The notes: generated from the sequence alone by a model not told the origin. A stretch of DNA of 64,000 nucleotides from Daphnia carinata (GCF_022539665.2 NC_081333.1:3162001-3226000); one strand, 5' to 3'. Numbered from the stretch's first letter, positions 1 through 12,586 are shown. A program made the numbers and translations.

Positions 1-1136
1 GCCGACCCAAACCGAAATCTAGCAGTTCGGTGGGCCAGCGGCCATACCTTCGTGAGTCCGTTCTTTGTTCTTGTCACGTTACAAGTTTTATACCACTCCG
101 TTGTATACGTCTCTCCCCCTTTCTCTGACGTGATCAAATACATTCGATTTTTGCATCATTCACAGTTTTTTATTGCAATCGGCAAATGTTATGTGCAAGA
201 AAAGTGCGCCTGGAAAGGGTTAGATTAAAGTCATAAAGCTGGCAGTGGAATAACAAAATATATCATAATTCAAATCCGCAAAAGCAGATCTGGAAGTTAT
301 TTTGTTTGCACACCCCACCTGTTTTTATCGCTTCATGTGCTTGTTTTTTTTTTCTTGTTTTTTCCCATCGGTAACTTCTTTTTCATCTCGACAGTTCCTA
401 GAATCTCCAAACATTTTCAGAAAAAAATTCGCAAGTGCGTCAAAATTTGGGGGAAGGGTGAACAAAAATCCATGATGGCCGCCCCTTTTTTTTCCGAATC
501 ACAAGCACATGAAAATGGGGGAAGGGCGAACAGAAATCCATGATGGCCGCTCTCTCTATCTTTTTTTTTGAGACACACAAGGGCATGCAGAAGTGGGGGG
601 GAAGGGAGTACAAAATTCCATGATGGCCGCTTTCACTTTCTTTCTAATCCCCCAGCAGCTGTCAGTCAGCGTTGACGCGTTGGCACTAACCTTAACGACT
701 TGTAAGCGGCCACTGTGTCGATAAGACGAGATGTGAAACACTTTGGCGGAAAAATAAGCTCTAACTATTCCCCATGGATCTTCCTTTTTTCAGAAAGTTC
801 TCACGGCTTCAAACGTTGTTTCTTCGTTAGTGTTTTTGTTTTTGCCTTATTCTTGTTACCATGAGCGACAGTAAATTCGCATTTTTGCTGCTCGTCTTTA
901 CAACTGTAGCCATAGACGAAAAACAGTTGGATTTTGGATAAATTAAATAAAAGGTACTAAAGTTGTTTTTGTTGCTTTATCGAATTTTTTTTGTCCTTAA
1001 ACATCACGTGATCGCAAGATATCAACAAGATGTCGATCTAAATCTGTAACATCAGACCGATATCAAACTGATAGTATCTCGACGCTATATTCAAGTTTAA
1101 TGCTGGAGTCATTTGATTTTCTAGACGTGTTCTACT
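1..1136. other. 5' flank of the dipeptidase A gene, no gene seen
   Basis: No convincing exon was found. The stretch is AT-rich with T-runs and holds three diverged copies of a short repeat between about 440 and 640, listed separately. Short ORFs here lack domain features or splice partners. Confidence 0.6.
440..645. repeat. Three diverged tandem copies of a 68-80 bp unit
   Basis: The core 'catgatggcc' occurs at 471, 539 and 619. Each time it is preceded by a G-rich 'gggggaagg'-like block and 'acaaaaatcc'-like bases, and followed by a T-rich tract. The spacing of 68 and 80 bp shows a short degenerate tandem array. I see no coding role. Confidence 0.75.
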
Positions 1137-2903
1137 ATGACGAAATTAAGTATCATCCTAGTCCTTCTATTTACGGTGGAGCAGATTCGGAGCTCTCCGG
1201 CCGGCCGAGTCGAACAGGTAGTTCTTGACACGTATGAAATCAAGGCGAGGGCCGTCCTGGATCGTGTGCCTCTCATCGATGGGTAAAAGAAGCTTAATTA
1301 TTTAAAGTAGCCAGTTTTTTGCATGATGAATTTACTTTTTTAGCCACAATGACTTTGCCATGTCCCTACGTTACTATGCAAGGAACCAAGTTGGAGATCT
1401 GGACATCAATGATTTAACCACCTTGGAACCGTGGGCCAGTTCCCCTTCGTCACACACGGATATCAATAGACTTCGTCAAGGAAAAGTCGGCGCCCAGGTA
1501 AATTACAGTTTTAAGTATAGCAGTAAAATAGTGAAAAACATTTGTTATTGAATTCTCATAGTTTTGGTCAGCCTACGTGGGTTGCACAACCCAATACAAG
1601 GACGCTGTGTCTAAAACATGGGAACAGATTGACGTCATCCATCGATTTGTGGATGCTAATCCGACTACCTTTGAATTCGTTACATCTGCGCAAGGTACGT
1701 ATGATAACTCAATATGAAGTTAATGAAGCAGATCGCTTGCAATTTTAAAAATAAGGGATTGAGGACGCGTTCACCCAGGGGAAAATTGGAAGTCTGATTG
1801 GAGTTGAAGGTGGCCATTCAATCGATAGCTCTTTGGCCGTTCTCCGTATGATGTACGACATGGGTGTACGTTACATGACAATGACGCATTCATGTGCTAC
1901 TCCATGGTAATAGAATAAATAAAATTTCGTGCGTAATCAATAAGCGAATGTATTTTAACTAGGGCCGATAATTCGCAAGTGGATAATCCAGGCGGTGTAG
2001 CTGTTCACGATGGTCTCACACCATTTGGAAAGGTTACATAATTTTAAAATACTATCTTAAAAATTTGAATTCAAGATGAATTTAAACTAGACTGTGGTAG
2101 CAGAAATGAATCGACTTGGAATGCTACTTGACCTATCGCACGTTTCACGAAAAACAATGAGGGACGCATTGGAAACGAGCACGGCCCCTGTCATATTCTC
2201 GCATTCGTCAGCTTATGCGTTATGCAACAATACCCGTAATGTTCCCGACGATATTTTGCAACTTGTGGCTCTAAACGGAGGTATCGTCATGGTAAATTTT
2301 TTCCCGAGTTTCGTCACCTGTAGCTCGACGGCAACCGTTCAAGACGTCGCAAGTAAAAACTCATTTTAATTTTTCCAGTGTTAATTTTCATCTCAATATG
2401 CAACTCCTTTTGTTTTGTTATTCGCTTTAGACCATATGGATCATATCCGAAATGTCGCCGGAGTGGATCACATTGGAATCGGTGCCGATTATAACGGCAT
2501 AACTGAGTAAAATTCTTACAAAACTTTACTGCAATTTAGATAATTCGTTAAAAATTCTAAACATTTCAATAAATAGGGTACCTGTAGGACTGAAGGACGT
2601 GTCAGAGTATCCGAATTTGTTCGCCGAACTCCTGGCTCGCGGTTGGGCGGAAACCGATCTGGAGAAAGTGGCCGGACTTAATTTGCTACGAGTTCTTAGA
2701 GGCGCCGAATCGGTTGAATCTATTTTCTTCTGTTGCGAATTATCAAATTCTTAGGTGTTTATTATTAAAAAAAGGTACGGGATCAGATGGCAGTTACGGG
2801 AGTGAAGCCGTTTGATGAATGGATTCCGCAAGCGGATCTGCCGGCCGAATCGCTACCTTGTAGCACCGGGCAGGTTAAGATCGACCAATCATCTCCCCAA
2901 TAA
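1137..2903 (+). CDS. Renal-dipeptidase-like metallopeptidase A (secreted form)
   Basis: Membrane dipeptidase (M19) family, which hydrolyses dipeptides and cysteinyl-glycine bonds at a binuclear zinc site. Nine exons close in frame to 418 residues: 1137-1282, 1344-1497, 1562-1694, 1756-1906, 1963-2032, 2091-2352, 2431-2506, 2577-2712, 2775-2903. Human DPEP1 has 411. The start gives a signal peptide of about 20 residues. The expected ligand motifs are present: DGHND near the N-terminus, VEGGHS, LSHVS and [15 protein letters not shown] and RNVPDD are also conserved. The usual D-F-D-G motif reads DYNG. The protein ends soon after a C-terminal [12 protein letters not shown] tail with no hydrophobic segment, so it should be secreted rather than GPI-anchored. 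An AATAAA at 2915 follows the stop. Exon lengths equal those of copy C at 19.1 kb. Confidence 0.93.
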
Positions 2904-2914
2904 TACAATTTCCC

Positions 2915-2920
2915 AATAAA
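2915..2920 (+). promoter_or_regulatory. Polyadenylation signal AATAAA of dipeptidase A
   Basis: AATAAA lies 12 bp after the stop codon of the dipeptidase A gene, a short 3' UTR typical of compact arthropod genes. Confidence 0.5.
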
Positions 2921-4452
2921 GTTCATTTAAAAATGGCAACTAATTTTAACTGTTTTAGCGCATTTCAATTCGACTAAACAGCTGTAGTAATGCCGAGTTG
3001 ATTTGCATTTATATTAACCTTAGTTTATTGATAGAATGATCTAAGCCCATGTCGTATACGTATTTAGCATTATAATCCTTCGAATAATTCATTTGATAGC
3101 ATTTTAACATTCGTATTTTTTGAGACCTGATTTGAATACGAAGGAATGAGCAACTCTGTATTTCTTAGAAATTAGCATTGGGAAGGGTACGGTGCGATTT
3201 CAGCACCCATCCTCCTCTTCAGTTTCTCATTTCTCGTCTACGTTCAGTTGTCGATCCCTCGATGGGGTGGAAGGTTCACAATTTTTTTTCGCCTTTATCT
3301 AAAAAAACGTGTTGCGATCAGATACAAATCTTTATGTTCCATGCGAGGACCTCTTTTAAAACATTATCTATAGACAGTTTCATGTGACAGGACCAGTTGC
3401 TTTTCGTCATTGCTGCATTGTGCAGAGTTGCAAAAAGTACGTATGGAGGTTAAGTTAAACAAGATTCACTTACTCGAGATCCCGTTTTCATATGTTACCT
3501 TCTCGCATGACACACAAAAACAACAGTAGTGACTTTTCCAGTTGGTGTGAATTTGTGTTTGATATTGCTGCTTTGTAGTCATAACAAGCCACAAATGTTT
3601 ATTTTGAAATTCTAAAAAAAACATTGATACCATGCTGGGGAGGGGTCTATATTGAACTTTAAACGAAAATTAGTTATACAAGCGCAAACACATCTGCGCA
3701 TCGAAAGCGTCATTGCCGATGCTTTCAACATTGGACCATGCCCGTTGCCCTGGAATAAAGAAGAGTTCCATAGTCTACTAGTTAGATAATGTGCTCTTTT
3801 TTTTTTCTCTCTTAATTAATTCAGCAGTTAACGAACATCTTGTTATTATACTTGGACTTTTAATCAGAAGAGCCGAGAGATAGCCGAAGGTATAATCCAG
3901 TTTGATTTCGTTTCGTCGAGGTACATCCGCTCGAAACTGGTATAGTAAGTACGTCCAATTTATCAGTTCCTTTAGTTATTTTTAGCTGAAACAAAAAGTA
4001 GAGTCAATTGCTTTTGCATTAATTGTTTTTAGATATGAAGTAATTGTGCGTCTTTTGTTGAACGCTTTTGCGTTCAGGGTTTTTCGGTTACATGTGAGCG
4101 TAACACATGATTTGCTAGAGGCTGTACATGTTTTTGTGTTCGCATTATTTAAATTATTGCGACAAGTCACGCTTCGACTGTGCAGTGCGGGATGAACGAC
4201 TTCTTGCTTAATCGGTCGCCAACTGCGACGTTTCTTTAGCCTACGCAGTAAGCCTAGCCTATATATAAGACACCCCAGATTTCTTTCACATTTAAAACGA
4301 TAAGGACGAATACAAAATCTGTTTGAAAAAGCTGTGTTGCCTTTAGTCTTCATTCACGTAAAAGAGAAGGCACAACCCCTAGATTCAATTCTATTCAACA
4401 TTTTTAATAAACAGTATTTTATCATTGGGTTGTCTGAATTGTAACAAGAGAA
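2921..4452. other. Intergenic stretch between dipeptidase A and propeller gene A
   Basis: No exon with homology or splice support was seen on either strand. A TATA-like box close to the next gene is listed separately. Confidence 0.6.
4262..4269 (+). promoter_or_regulatory. TATA-like box upstream of propeller gene A
   Basis: TATATAAG lies 184 bp before the predicted start codon at 4453. The position is compatible with a core promoter and a 5' UTR of about 150 bp. No initiator could be fixed. Confidence 0.3.
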
Positions 4453-6010
4453 ATGTTTTCAAAAGCAGGTTTCATCTTTATCGCATTTGCTAGTGTGACG
4501 GTTCAATGTATCAAGCACGAAAGTAAGTACTGAACGCAAGTTTCGTTAAGGTAGCATTCAATCATTTTCGCACAGTTTTTAGAATGTGCTGTGTAATAAA
4601 TCTATTATTATGTAATAACTGTGATTAGTATGTATTTAACATTTCTTGTTGCAAATAAGTTCAACTGTAATCGGAATACTGTTTATCGCTGTTCCATTTA
4701 CTGACGGATACAGTTGTTTATTAAACACTCGTATTTTGCATACAGATCTCATCATTGCTGTTGGTGATGAACTCGAATTTCTCACTGATGGAAGCTCGTA
4801 CCGGACGTTGACGTTGGATTCTTATAACGCAACGAAACTGTCGGCTCTCGCCTACGACGCCACAACACGAAGACTCTTTTTCTCCGACCTGCGTCATCGT
4901 CACGGCCACATATTCAGCGTGAGTCTGGACGAAGAATCCCGCCGACCAGTTGAAGACATTGTTGAAAGTAATTGTAGCTTCATACATTAACCAGGCTAGT
5001 TGCTTAAACGCATTTATTCACAGGGAATAATAATGAAAGTGTTGATAGCTTAGCCTACGATCCTGTGACTAAAACGCTGTTATGGACGGATGGGATCAAT
5101 CGATCCATCCGTCGCTTCCAAATCGATTACGAGCACGTTCACATAGACGAAAAGGATGGCATAGAAATCGTGCACTTCTTGGAAAATGATGCTAATCCTC
5201 AAGGTTTAGTGTCTGACCCTTGCACGAGGTAAATCAACACTTCTATAAGGAAAACGTACGAAGTTTTTATTCAATTCATTTTCTATCAAGGATGTTGTAC
5301 TGGACAAACATTCACAGTGATCGTCCGTCTATCGAGCGTTCGCTTATCAACGGAACCCAGCGTGAAATTATACTTTATTCAGATTTATTGCTACCAAACG
5401 CATTCGATGTGGACGTTGTTGACCAAGTGATTTACTGGGCAGAGGATCTTAAAAACGGACACTTCCGCATTCAAAGAAGCTCTGTCGACGGAAGTGAAAC
5501 ACACATTTTCTATCAGGGCATTGGCGATTTCATCGTCAGTTTAACGGTACATTTACCTCCAATATAACGTCCTTCATTCTCTAGAAGAAAAGTTCTTTCT
5601 TTTATAAGGTGGGAGATCACTATATCTATTGGAGCGATTACGGCCATAAGAAGCTATGGTCTCTCCGGAAGGATGGGTCATCTGCACGCCCCATAATCCT
5701 CCGTACTTTTCGCAATCCAGCGATGGGTGTGGCAGTGTTTCGTCACCAGCCTTTGAACTGCAGCTTAATTATGTCAAACGTTCATCATCAGGAACTTGCC
5801 ATGGAAAATGACTCGCTAATTGTAACGTTAATGATCCTTACATCGCTTACGATCGTGGCAGCCGTTGCCATCTTAATCTTTCGGTTCGGACGGCTAATCG
5901 GCTGTGCCCTACCATTCTCCTCCAATAAAACAGAAGGCACTTTTGCGTTCCAGAGTTTTCAGAACCCCGTTCCTAATAACACGTACAAAATGTGTGAAAG
6001 AGTGATATAG
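4453..6010 (+). CDS. Cueball-like YWTD beta-propeller type I membrane protein A
   Basis: Predicted type I membrane protein of 384 residues. Five exons: 4453-4522, 4746-4967, 5024-5228, 5291-5546, 5609-6010. They run as a signal peptide (exon 1), then LDL-receptor class B repeats, shown by LAYD..RRLFFSD, LAYDP..TLLWTD, RMLYWTN, VIYWAED and YIYWSDYG...LWSLRKDG. A Cys-containing linker follows, then one membrane segment (residues about 320-342, VTLMILTSLTIVAAVAILIF) and a short basic-acidic tail ending MCERVI. Intron phases are 1, 1, 2, 0. Insect Cueball has the same propeller plus EGF modules; no EGF is present here. Ligand and function are unknown; Cueball is linked to germline and haemocyte roles in flies, so the functional analogy is inference. 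Confidence 0.88.
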
Positions 6011-6100
6011 TGGCTGTCCCCCAGTATTTATCATAACTGTACTGTTCATGTCGATATTGTAAAGTAATCTGATTCTCATTCACAAATTTGCGAGTTTTTA

Positions 6101-6106
6101 AATAAA
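6101..6106 (+). promoter_or_regulatory. Polyadenylation signal AATAAA of propeller gene A
   Basis: AATAAA lies about 90 bp downstream of the stop at 6010, in an AT-rich 3' flank. Confidence 0.4.
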
Positions 6107-7058
6107 TACATCGTTAAAAAACAGGGCCTATCATTATAGTACACAGTTGTCAGTTCGTTTTGCGTGGAAAGTGTACAACCCAGAAGCTACTACCACGTCT
6201 AGGAAATTTCTAGGTCAGCGTGAGATTTTAATCTCGTCTGGTTGTTATAATTTAATGACCTAAACCAATATTCCAAAAGGGCATAGACAGGAGGTTACGA
6301 ACTATGCCTCCTGTACCCTACGCAGTGCGATGAACAAGTTTGTTTTTAAAGAAAAGGAAATTGCATTTTTTAAAAATGCGATTCAAAAAAACTGGTTTGA
6401 TAAAAGTTATCGTAAATAATTTTTTGAAAAATGATTTTCAAGAATGTAAGTAAATAATCCGAACAAATTTCAGGATAAGACTTCGGAACATACATGTGAA
6501 CAGACTGCGTTATTGGCTTGTAACAAGAACCCCCGAAGTAGACAACTGCGTCTTTTGGTTTGTTTTATTTTCCATGCATGTCAAATTATAGACTTTCCGT
6601 CTCTGGTGGTCATTGCAGTGAACGCAACGAATATTTAAAAAAACCCAATTCTTTTTGATCTCGTGAGATTACGCTACCGGGCAGTTATGACATCAAAAGT
6701 TTTCGAAATTGGCTTTTGAAAAGCCGCCCTGGAATTATTCTGCAGATAAAGAGAAGACCAATATTATAAGACAATTACTTTTTTTTTACTAGTCAACCTT
6801 CACTGGATAATTCGACCTCAATATTGACGTATCCAGTCGTGACTGGGATATTAAGTTTCTCCACCTGGTCCAATGGCGTACAGTAAAGAAAAATTGATCA
6901 TCGAGCTAAGACTGGCTGTCTACGTTTCGTCCTGGAACAGTTTCAAACTGGTGAGCACACGAAGTTGAACAAAACATTGGAGTGACAAGCGAATTTGTGC
7001 TAAACATTTAGACAGTGGTTTTTGTTTCGAATTTTCTTAGTTTCCTGATTTGCATAAA
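6107..7058. other. Intergenic stretch between propeller genes A and B
   Basis: AT-rich with no ORF or exon I could support. It probably holds the promoter of propeller gene B. Confidence 0.55.
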
Positions 7059-8871
7059 ATGCGAATCGAAGTTTTCTCCACTTTCCTTATTTTTGAAGCG
7101 GTGGTCAGTCTCAAACACAATGGTAAGTGAAGTGGTGTTTTATTTAGTTGACCGACATTTCATAATTGGTGCTCTTTAGCCATGGGCGATAGCATGCAAA
7201 TTTGATTTTTGTTCTCGTGCAATATAATATGCAAGTTGCAGCTAAGGTGTCAATAGCCAAAGGCCATTTTCATATGCTTAAAGCTGATCTACATATTGAG
7301 CTTTGTTCTAGACATTCGAAAACCTAATTTTTTTTTGACGTCTCCTACAACATTATGTAAATTCGACACATAAGGTATTTCCTTTACATTCTGTAGGAAA
7401 CAAAAATGTTTCATGGGGCAGGGAACGAATTTGCCGTAGAAACAGTCCAAGGCTAATGACTTACCTTACTCATCCCTATCTCTTTAGAATATTATGCAAA
7501 ACAAAAGGACGGGGACGAAAACTTTTTACAGTTTTCTTAATTACAGACAAATTAACCCGGGGCAATGCAAAAAGGAGATGACCAATTTTGTTTATTTTAC
7601 AGATTTAATTATTGCTGTTGGCGATACACTTGAGCTTCTCAGTGATGGCAAAACATTTGAAACACTGAATTTAGATTCTTACAACGCGTCGAAGTTGTCG
7701 GCCCTCGCGTACGATCCTGCGACCAAAAAACTGTTTTTCTCCGACACTCGCCATCGTCACGGCCACATATTCAGCGTTGATCTCAACGACGAATTTTATC
7801 ATCCTGTTGTCGACATTGTTGAAAGTATTTGAAATTTTCCGCTTAAATTTAAGACGGTTCAATGATTTTCAATTTTGCTTTGATTGAACAAACAGAAAAG
7901 GATAACGAAACTGTTGGCAGTTTGACGTACGACCCTGTTGATAAAACGCTTTTATGGATGGATGGATCTAATCGATCCATACGTCGCGTAAAGATCGACC
8001 ATGAAACATTCCATACGGAAGAGAAGGGAGATGTTGAAATTCTGCATTCGTTTGACAATTCAAACAAACCAAGCGGATTAATTTGTGATCCCTGTACAAG
8101 GTTAATAATTTATTGTTCCCCCACATTTCACAGTTAATTCAAAGCTATTTTTGATTTAGAATATTGTACTGGACAAATGTACACCAATCTCGTCCCACTA
8201 TAGAACGGTCCTTTATCAATGGAAGTCATCCAAACGTTCTCATTCAGAACGATCTGTTCCAGCCGATGACGTTGGATCTCGACGTGCCGGAACAGAAACT
8301 CTATTGGGCTCAAAGTCTTCGTAACGGTTCTTTCTACATCGAAAGAAGCTTTGTGAACGGAACGGGAAGAGAAGAAATTTACCGTGATGTTGGCCAAATT
8401 ATCATCAGTCTCGCCGTACGGTTTGACTTTCCTATTATAACAGACTACGATATATTCATTCAAATTCAATTGGCTATCAAGGTGGGTGGTGACTACGTGT
8501 ATTGGGGAGACTACACTCAAAAGAAGCTGTGGTCCCTTAGAAAAGATGGATCTTCTAGCAGTCCGGTAACTCTTGGAACATTTCGCAATCCACCGACGAG
8601 TATTGTATTGCGACATCAACCATTGGATTGCAGTCTGCTGAAACTCGCTCAAACTGAGCAATTCATCGCACATGAATCAGAAACTATAACCATCGTTTGT
8701 TTGACTATTACTAGCCTCATCATAATAGCTGTTGTTGCTATTTTTGTATTTAGAAGTTGGACGTTTAGAAGTGGTAGGACATTGTTGATCTCTGACAAAG
8801 ATGACGATGCTTTCCCTTTTCAAGATTTTGAGAACGGCAGAGACTGCAGAAAAATGACGCAACAAGTGTAA
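7059..8871 (+). CDS. Cueball-like YWTD beta-propeller type I membrane protein B
   Basis: Second paralog, 378 residues from five exons: 7059-7122, 7603-7824, 7896-8100, 8160-8415, 8482-8871. Exon 1 encodes a 21-residue signal peptide ending VVSLKHN. Exons 2-4 (222, 205, 256 nt) match copy A exactly in length. YWTD-type blades appear as KKLFFSDTRHRHGH, TLLWMDGSNRSIRR, ILYWTN, LYWAQS and YVYWGDY. One membrane helix near residues 311-332 (VCLTITSLIIIAVVAIFVF) precedes a cytoplasmic tail with FPFQDFENG, a motif shared with copies A and D. No EGF module. Intron 4 is 66 nt, in frame and stop-free, so its retention would add 22 residues. Possible alternative tail exons near 9.1-9.26 kb are noted in the findings. 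Confidence 0.88.
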
Positions 8872-9653
8872 CATATTGGCGCATTTTGCTGCTTTCATTT
8901 TTCTTTCTCCTTGTTGAGAACTGCCATGACCGAAAAATTCGTTGTTTTAAAGCCAAACGCAACCCGTTTGTTTTACATAAAAGTGTATGCATAAAAAAAG
9001 ACTTTTGTTGCATTAACGGTTGTCCTAATTACGTGGGGAATACCAAAAGCAATTCAAGTGTTCTTTCAAACTTTCGTTGACGGTTGAGGACATGTCCGAA
9101 GTCCCGTTAGTTGAGAATACAAAGGTAAAGACATTTTCAAAAATTTTACTGAAAAACGTGGATCTATAATGTTGATCATTAAATCTGTTTGATAGTATGC
9201 ATCATTGCTTTTTCTGATGTAACATTGCATCATTTTTTCCAGTTAAAAACAGAAGAGGATAGTTAATTGGAGGTTGGCAAGCTGCGCTACGGGCACTAGA
9301 ATCATTCCACATGAAACAAAAAGAAGAACAGCAAAATCAGGCTTTCTCCGACCGGCTTTTGCGGGTCATTCGACCGCAAGATCGATGGACCGCCCCCTTT
9401 TTTTTTGCGTTATCGGTCGTGATGCGGTGTTCTTTCAGATAGTTAAAAAGCGCGCAGGAAGACAATTGAGTGAAAGGTCTTTTCTTCTTTATATTCAATT
9501 TAGAGCAGTCGAGGTCTACCGGAGGCGGTTTTGAAGTCGCGCAAAAACCTTCGATGGAAGAGCAAGTTGAATCGTCAAGTGTCGAGCAGTGCCAAATGTT
9601 CTCTATTGCAGTTCGCTCGATTTAAATTTAGTCATTTACATTCGTGGCAAAGA
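8872..9653. other. Flank between propeller genes B and C
   Basis: No secure gene. Two small exon-like pieces (about 9091-9125 and 9242-9264) could encode a different tail for propeller gene B, but evidence is weak. The remainder is probably the promoter and 5' UTR of propeller gene C. Confidence 0.45.
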
Positions 9654-11779
9654 ATGCAATCGCTAATTCTCGTTGTTCTGATTGCTTTTTCGATAGCTAC
9701 AGTTTGCAGTATCAAACAAGATGGTAAGTACATTTCTTTTTTTCATTCTTATCTGAGCGGATTCCAATGTAGTTGTCGTCAAAAATTCTAACTGAGCGTC
9801 TTTCAGCTATTTGAACTTATCTTTTGCAAAACCTTCAACATTTCGAGCTCTACCGGTATCAAATGTCACTAGTTGCATAACCTTACATCGCTTATTACGT
9901 CAGCTGTTAGAGGTTCTAGTCGCTTCATTTGAAGCCGAGCAGTAGACGACCTACGAGGCATTGTAGTCCACGTCTACGCGTAGTGACCTTTCTTCTTCCT
10001 GAAAAACATTTAAAATCCACGAGAACGTTGTTTCATAGATTTGATAATTGCTGTGGGGCATCAGCTGGAGCTTCTCACTGATGGAAGTACATATCGACGA
10101 CTGACGTTGAATGCTTACAATGAATCAAAACCGTCAGCCTTGGCATACGATGCCACGTCAAGGAAACTCTTTTTCTCTGATCTACGTCATCTTCACGGCC
10201 ACATATTCAGCGTCAATGTCGACGAGGAAGTGCCCCACATTGTGGAGGATATGGTCAAGAGTAAGGGAATGTCCTTGTTAAATGTTCTACATTTCAAATT
10301 TCCTTTTTTTATTGCAGAAAGAAGCAATGAAACTGTCGAGAGCATGACGTACGATCCTGTTGATAAAATGCTTTTCTGGACTGATGGATTTAATCGATCT
10401 ATACGTCGAGTGCAGATTGACCACGACAACTTCCCTACGGAAGAAAATGATGGCGTTGAAGTAGTGCATTTCCTAGAATACGACGCTAAACCACGGGGTT
10501 TGGTTTCCGATCCTTGTACAAGGTAAACAGTGTCATCCATTGTCATATGTCAATGGATTTCATTTATTTTACATTTGCTTTCTAGGATGTTATACTGGAC
10601 AAACATCCATGAAGCTCGTCCAACAATTGAACGTTCATTTCTCAATGGAAGTCAACGTGAAATCGTGATCGAAACTGATTTGTTATTACCTAATTCGTTA
10701 GATCTTGACGTGTTGGAGCAGAAGCTCTATTGGGTGGAGAGTCTTTCTAGCGGTTACTTTCACATTGAACGAAGTTTCGTGAATGGAACAAATAGAGAAG
10801 AGATTTACCGTGGCATCGGTCAATTTGTCGTCAGTCTTGCTGTAAGTCTTTCTTAAACAACCGATCGCTAAAGTATTTGTTTACTCTAATTATTTACTCT
10901 CAAGGTTGGTGATGATTACGTCTACTGGAGTGATTACAATCACAAGAAGCTATGGTACATCCGGAAAGATGGTTCTTCGAAACGAGCCATGTCTATTGGA
11001 ACATTTCGCCATCCAGTAATGGATGTCGTAGTGTTGCGTCATCACCCAATAAACTGCTCTCTAATTCCGTCACCATCTCATCCAGTCGATGTTGTTTCAG
11101 AGCCCATTCAGAACGGAGGTGTAAATGCGGACGTTTGTTCAGATTTCTGCAACAACAATGGCGAATGTATCACCGTGAATTCTGTTTTACGTTGCAGGTG
11201 ATGCTCTTATTTGAAATTTTATTCTTTTGTTTTAATTGTTTTTCTTATTCTTTTCTTTTTGCTACTGAAGTTGTTCGATCGGATTCAGCGGAGACCGGTG
11301 TGAGTCGGTTGACGAGCAGTCTGTTTCGTTTGTCGACGAGCTCAAAGAAATGAACGAAACTGATGTTGAATTGCCGTTACGCCAAACGTCTTCCGTATAC
11401 ACAACGATAGCAAAAACGTGTATACCTCTTACGTGTCTTCTTGTCATTGCAATCGCCACCGTTATTAGGCTCCGGTTCTTAAGCGCGAGTAAATTAACGC
11501 GAAGATCGTCTGACAAGGAGAGCACTGTTGTTATCACGGAAGATTTAGAGGGCAATTCAAATTCTCTTTCAATGTGTGAAAGGGTAAATATGACAATAAC
11601 TATACGTGTTACTAAGCAGATGATGACGTAATATTATTCCAGAATAGCAAAGTAATATGAAATGCTTATTTTTGATATGTTAGCCGAGCATGCAGCAGGA
11701 AGTCACGGTCGAATTACCAAAAGAGGATGGCTGGAAAAAAGCCGGTGATTGTGCCACGTTATTGGAGAACGAATTTTGA
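9654..11779 (+). CDS. Cueball-like YWTD beta-propeller protein C, with EGF module
   Basis: Longest paralog, 484 residues from seven exons: 9654-9723, 10039-10260, 10318-10522, 10586-10841, 10905-11197, 11271-11583, 11684-11779. The start is set by the hydrophobic signal peptide MQSLILVVLIAFSIATVCS; the frame is open further upstream. The propeller blades match the other copies. After the propeller this copy alone has an EGF-like module (VCSDFCNNNGECITV...CSIGFSGDRCE), split by a phase-2 intron. A membrane helix follows (TCIPLTCLLVIAIATVI), then a tail with SMCER and a final 31-residue exon. The EGF plus propeller plus TM layout is closest to fly Cueball, so this is probably the ancestral architecture in the cluster. 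Confidence 0.88.
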
Positions 11780-12586
11780 CACGCCAAAACCAGAAGCGGC
11801 TATCTACGTTTAATCTTTTTCGAGTAATCTAGCACTCCTTCCTGCGTAACAGGCGAGTACGACGCTAATGCCAAGGTGCCCTTAAACTAAGCCACCGTAA
11901 AAATTTGTTGACTCTTCGTTGCCCTATCTAGGAGATCCAACAATAACAAGGGCTCGTAACATTTTTCGTTTTAACATTTACTTTTTGAGTACTAATTCAC
12001 CATACAATGTCAATTATCATACAATGTATGAATTCTGTTAACTCACGCATGCATTGTCACGCGCACAGTACAGTCCTAGAAGTTTAATTGTTGTTCTACG
12101 TTTTTAAGTTTTCAGTTGGCTGTTTCGTACGTTGCAATTGTGTTTTAAAACATTGAATGGTTGTCATATTTAACGAGTTAACGTTAATTGTTTTCTTTTG
12201 AAAAACGTAAGTGTTTAGGAAAACAAGTTTTGGAGAACGCAATTACCTCAGGGACCGTAGACGCAACCAATCCTTATAAGGATGTGTGACCCTGAAAGCG
12301 GATCGAGTCCAATCCGAAAATTCTTGGTCCAAGTGTGCATTACAACTTTAGATATTCCCTTTGTTTTCTTCGCAGTGTTCGCAATTGCAGTCAAGTGGTT
12401 CGTACCGGTTATTTTTATTGAAGTAATCGCAGTTCACCATTCGAACGTAAGCGAGCGTGCGTTTTATTCGTTTAAAAGTGCTGTCCTAAAACAAGTTTAA
12501 AATTCAAACCAGTCGCGACATTCTGTGAAAGAAGAGGTTCTACTAAGGGCATTGAATTTACATATTCCCCCCCCCCCCAAAAAAAA
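11780..12586. other. Flank between propeller gene C and dipeptidase B
   Basis: 3' UTR and promoter-like sequence without a supported gene. A C12 plus A9 homopolymer pair (12567-12587) lies directly before the dipeptidase B start codon and is a likely site of sequencing or length error. Confidence 0.55.

Noticed and set aside
3982-4353. Minus-strand ORF of 123 codons upstream of propeller gene A
   Set aside because: No domain, signal peptide or homology; composition looks random, and it overlaps the probable promoter of the next gene.
12282-12500. Plus ORF with a hydrophobic middle before dipeptidase B
   Set aside because: No splice partner or homolog; hydrophobicity comes from T-rich sequence.
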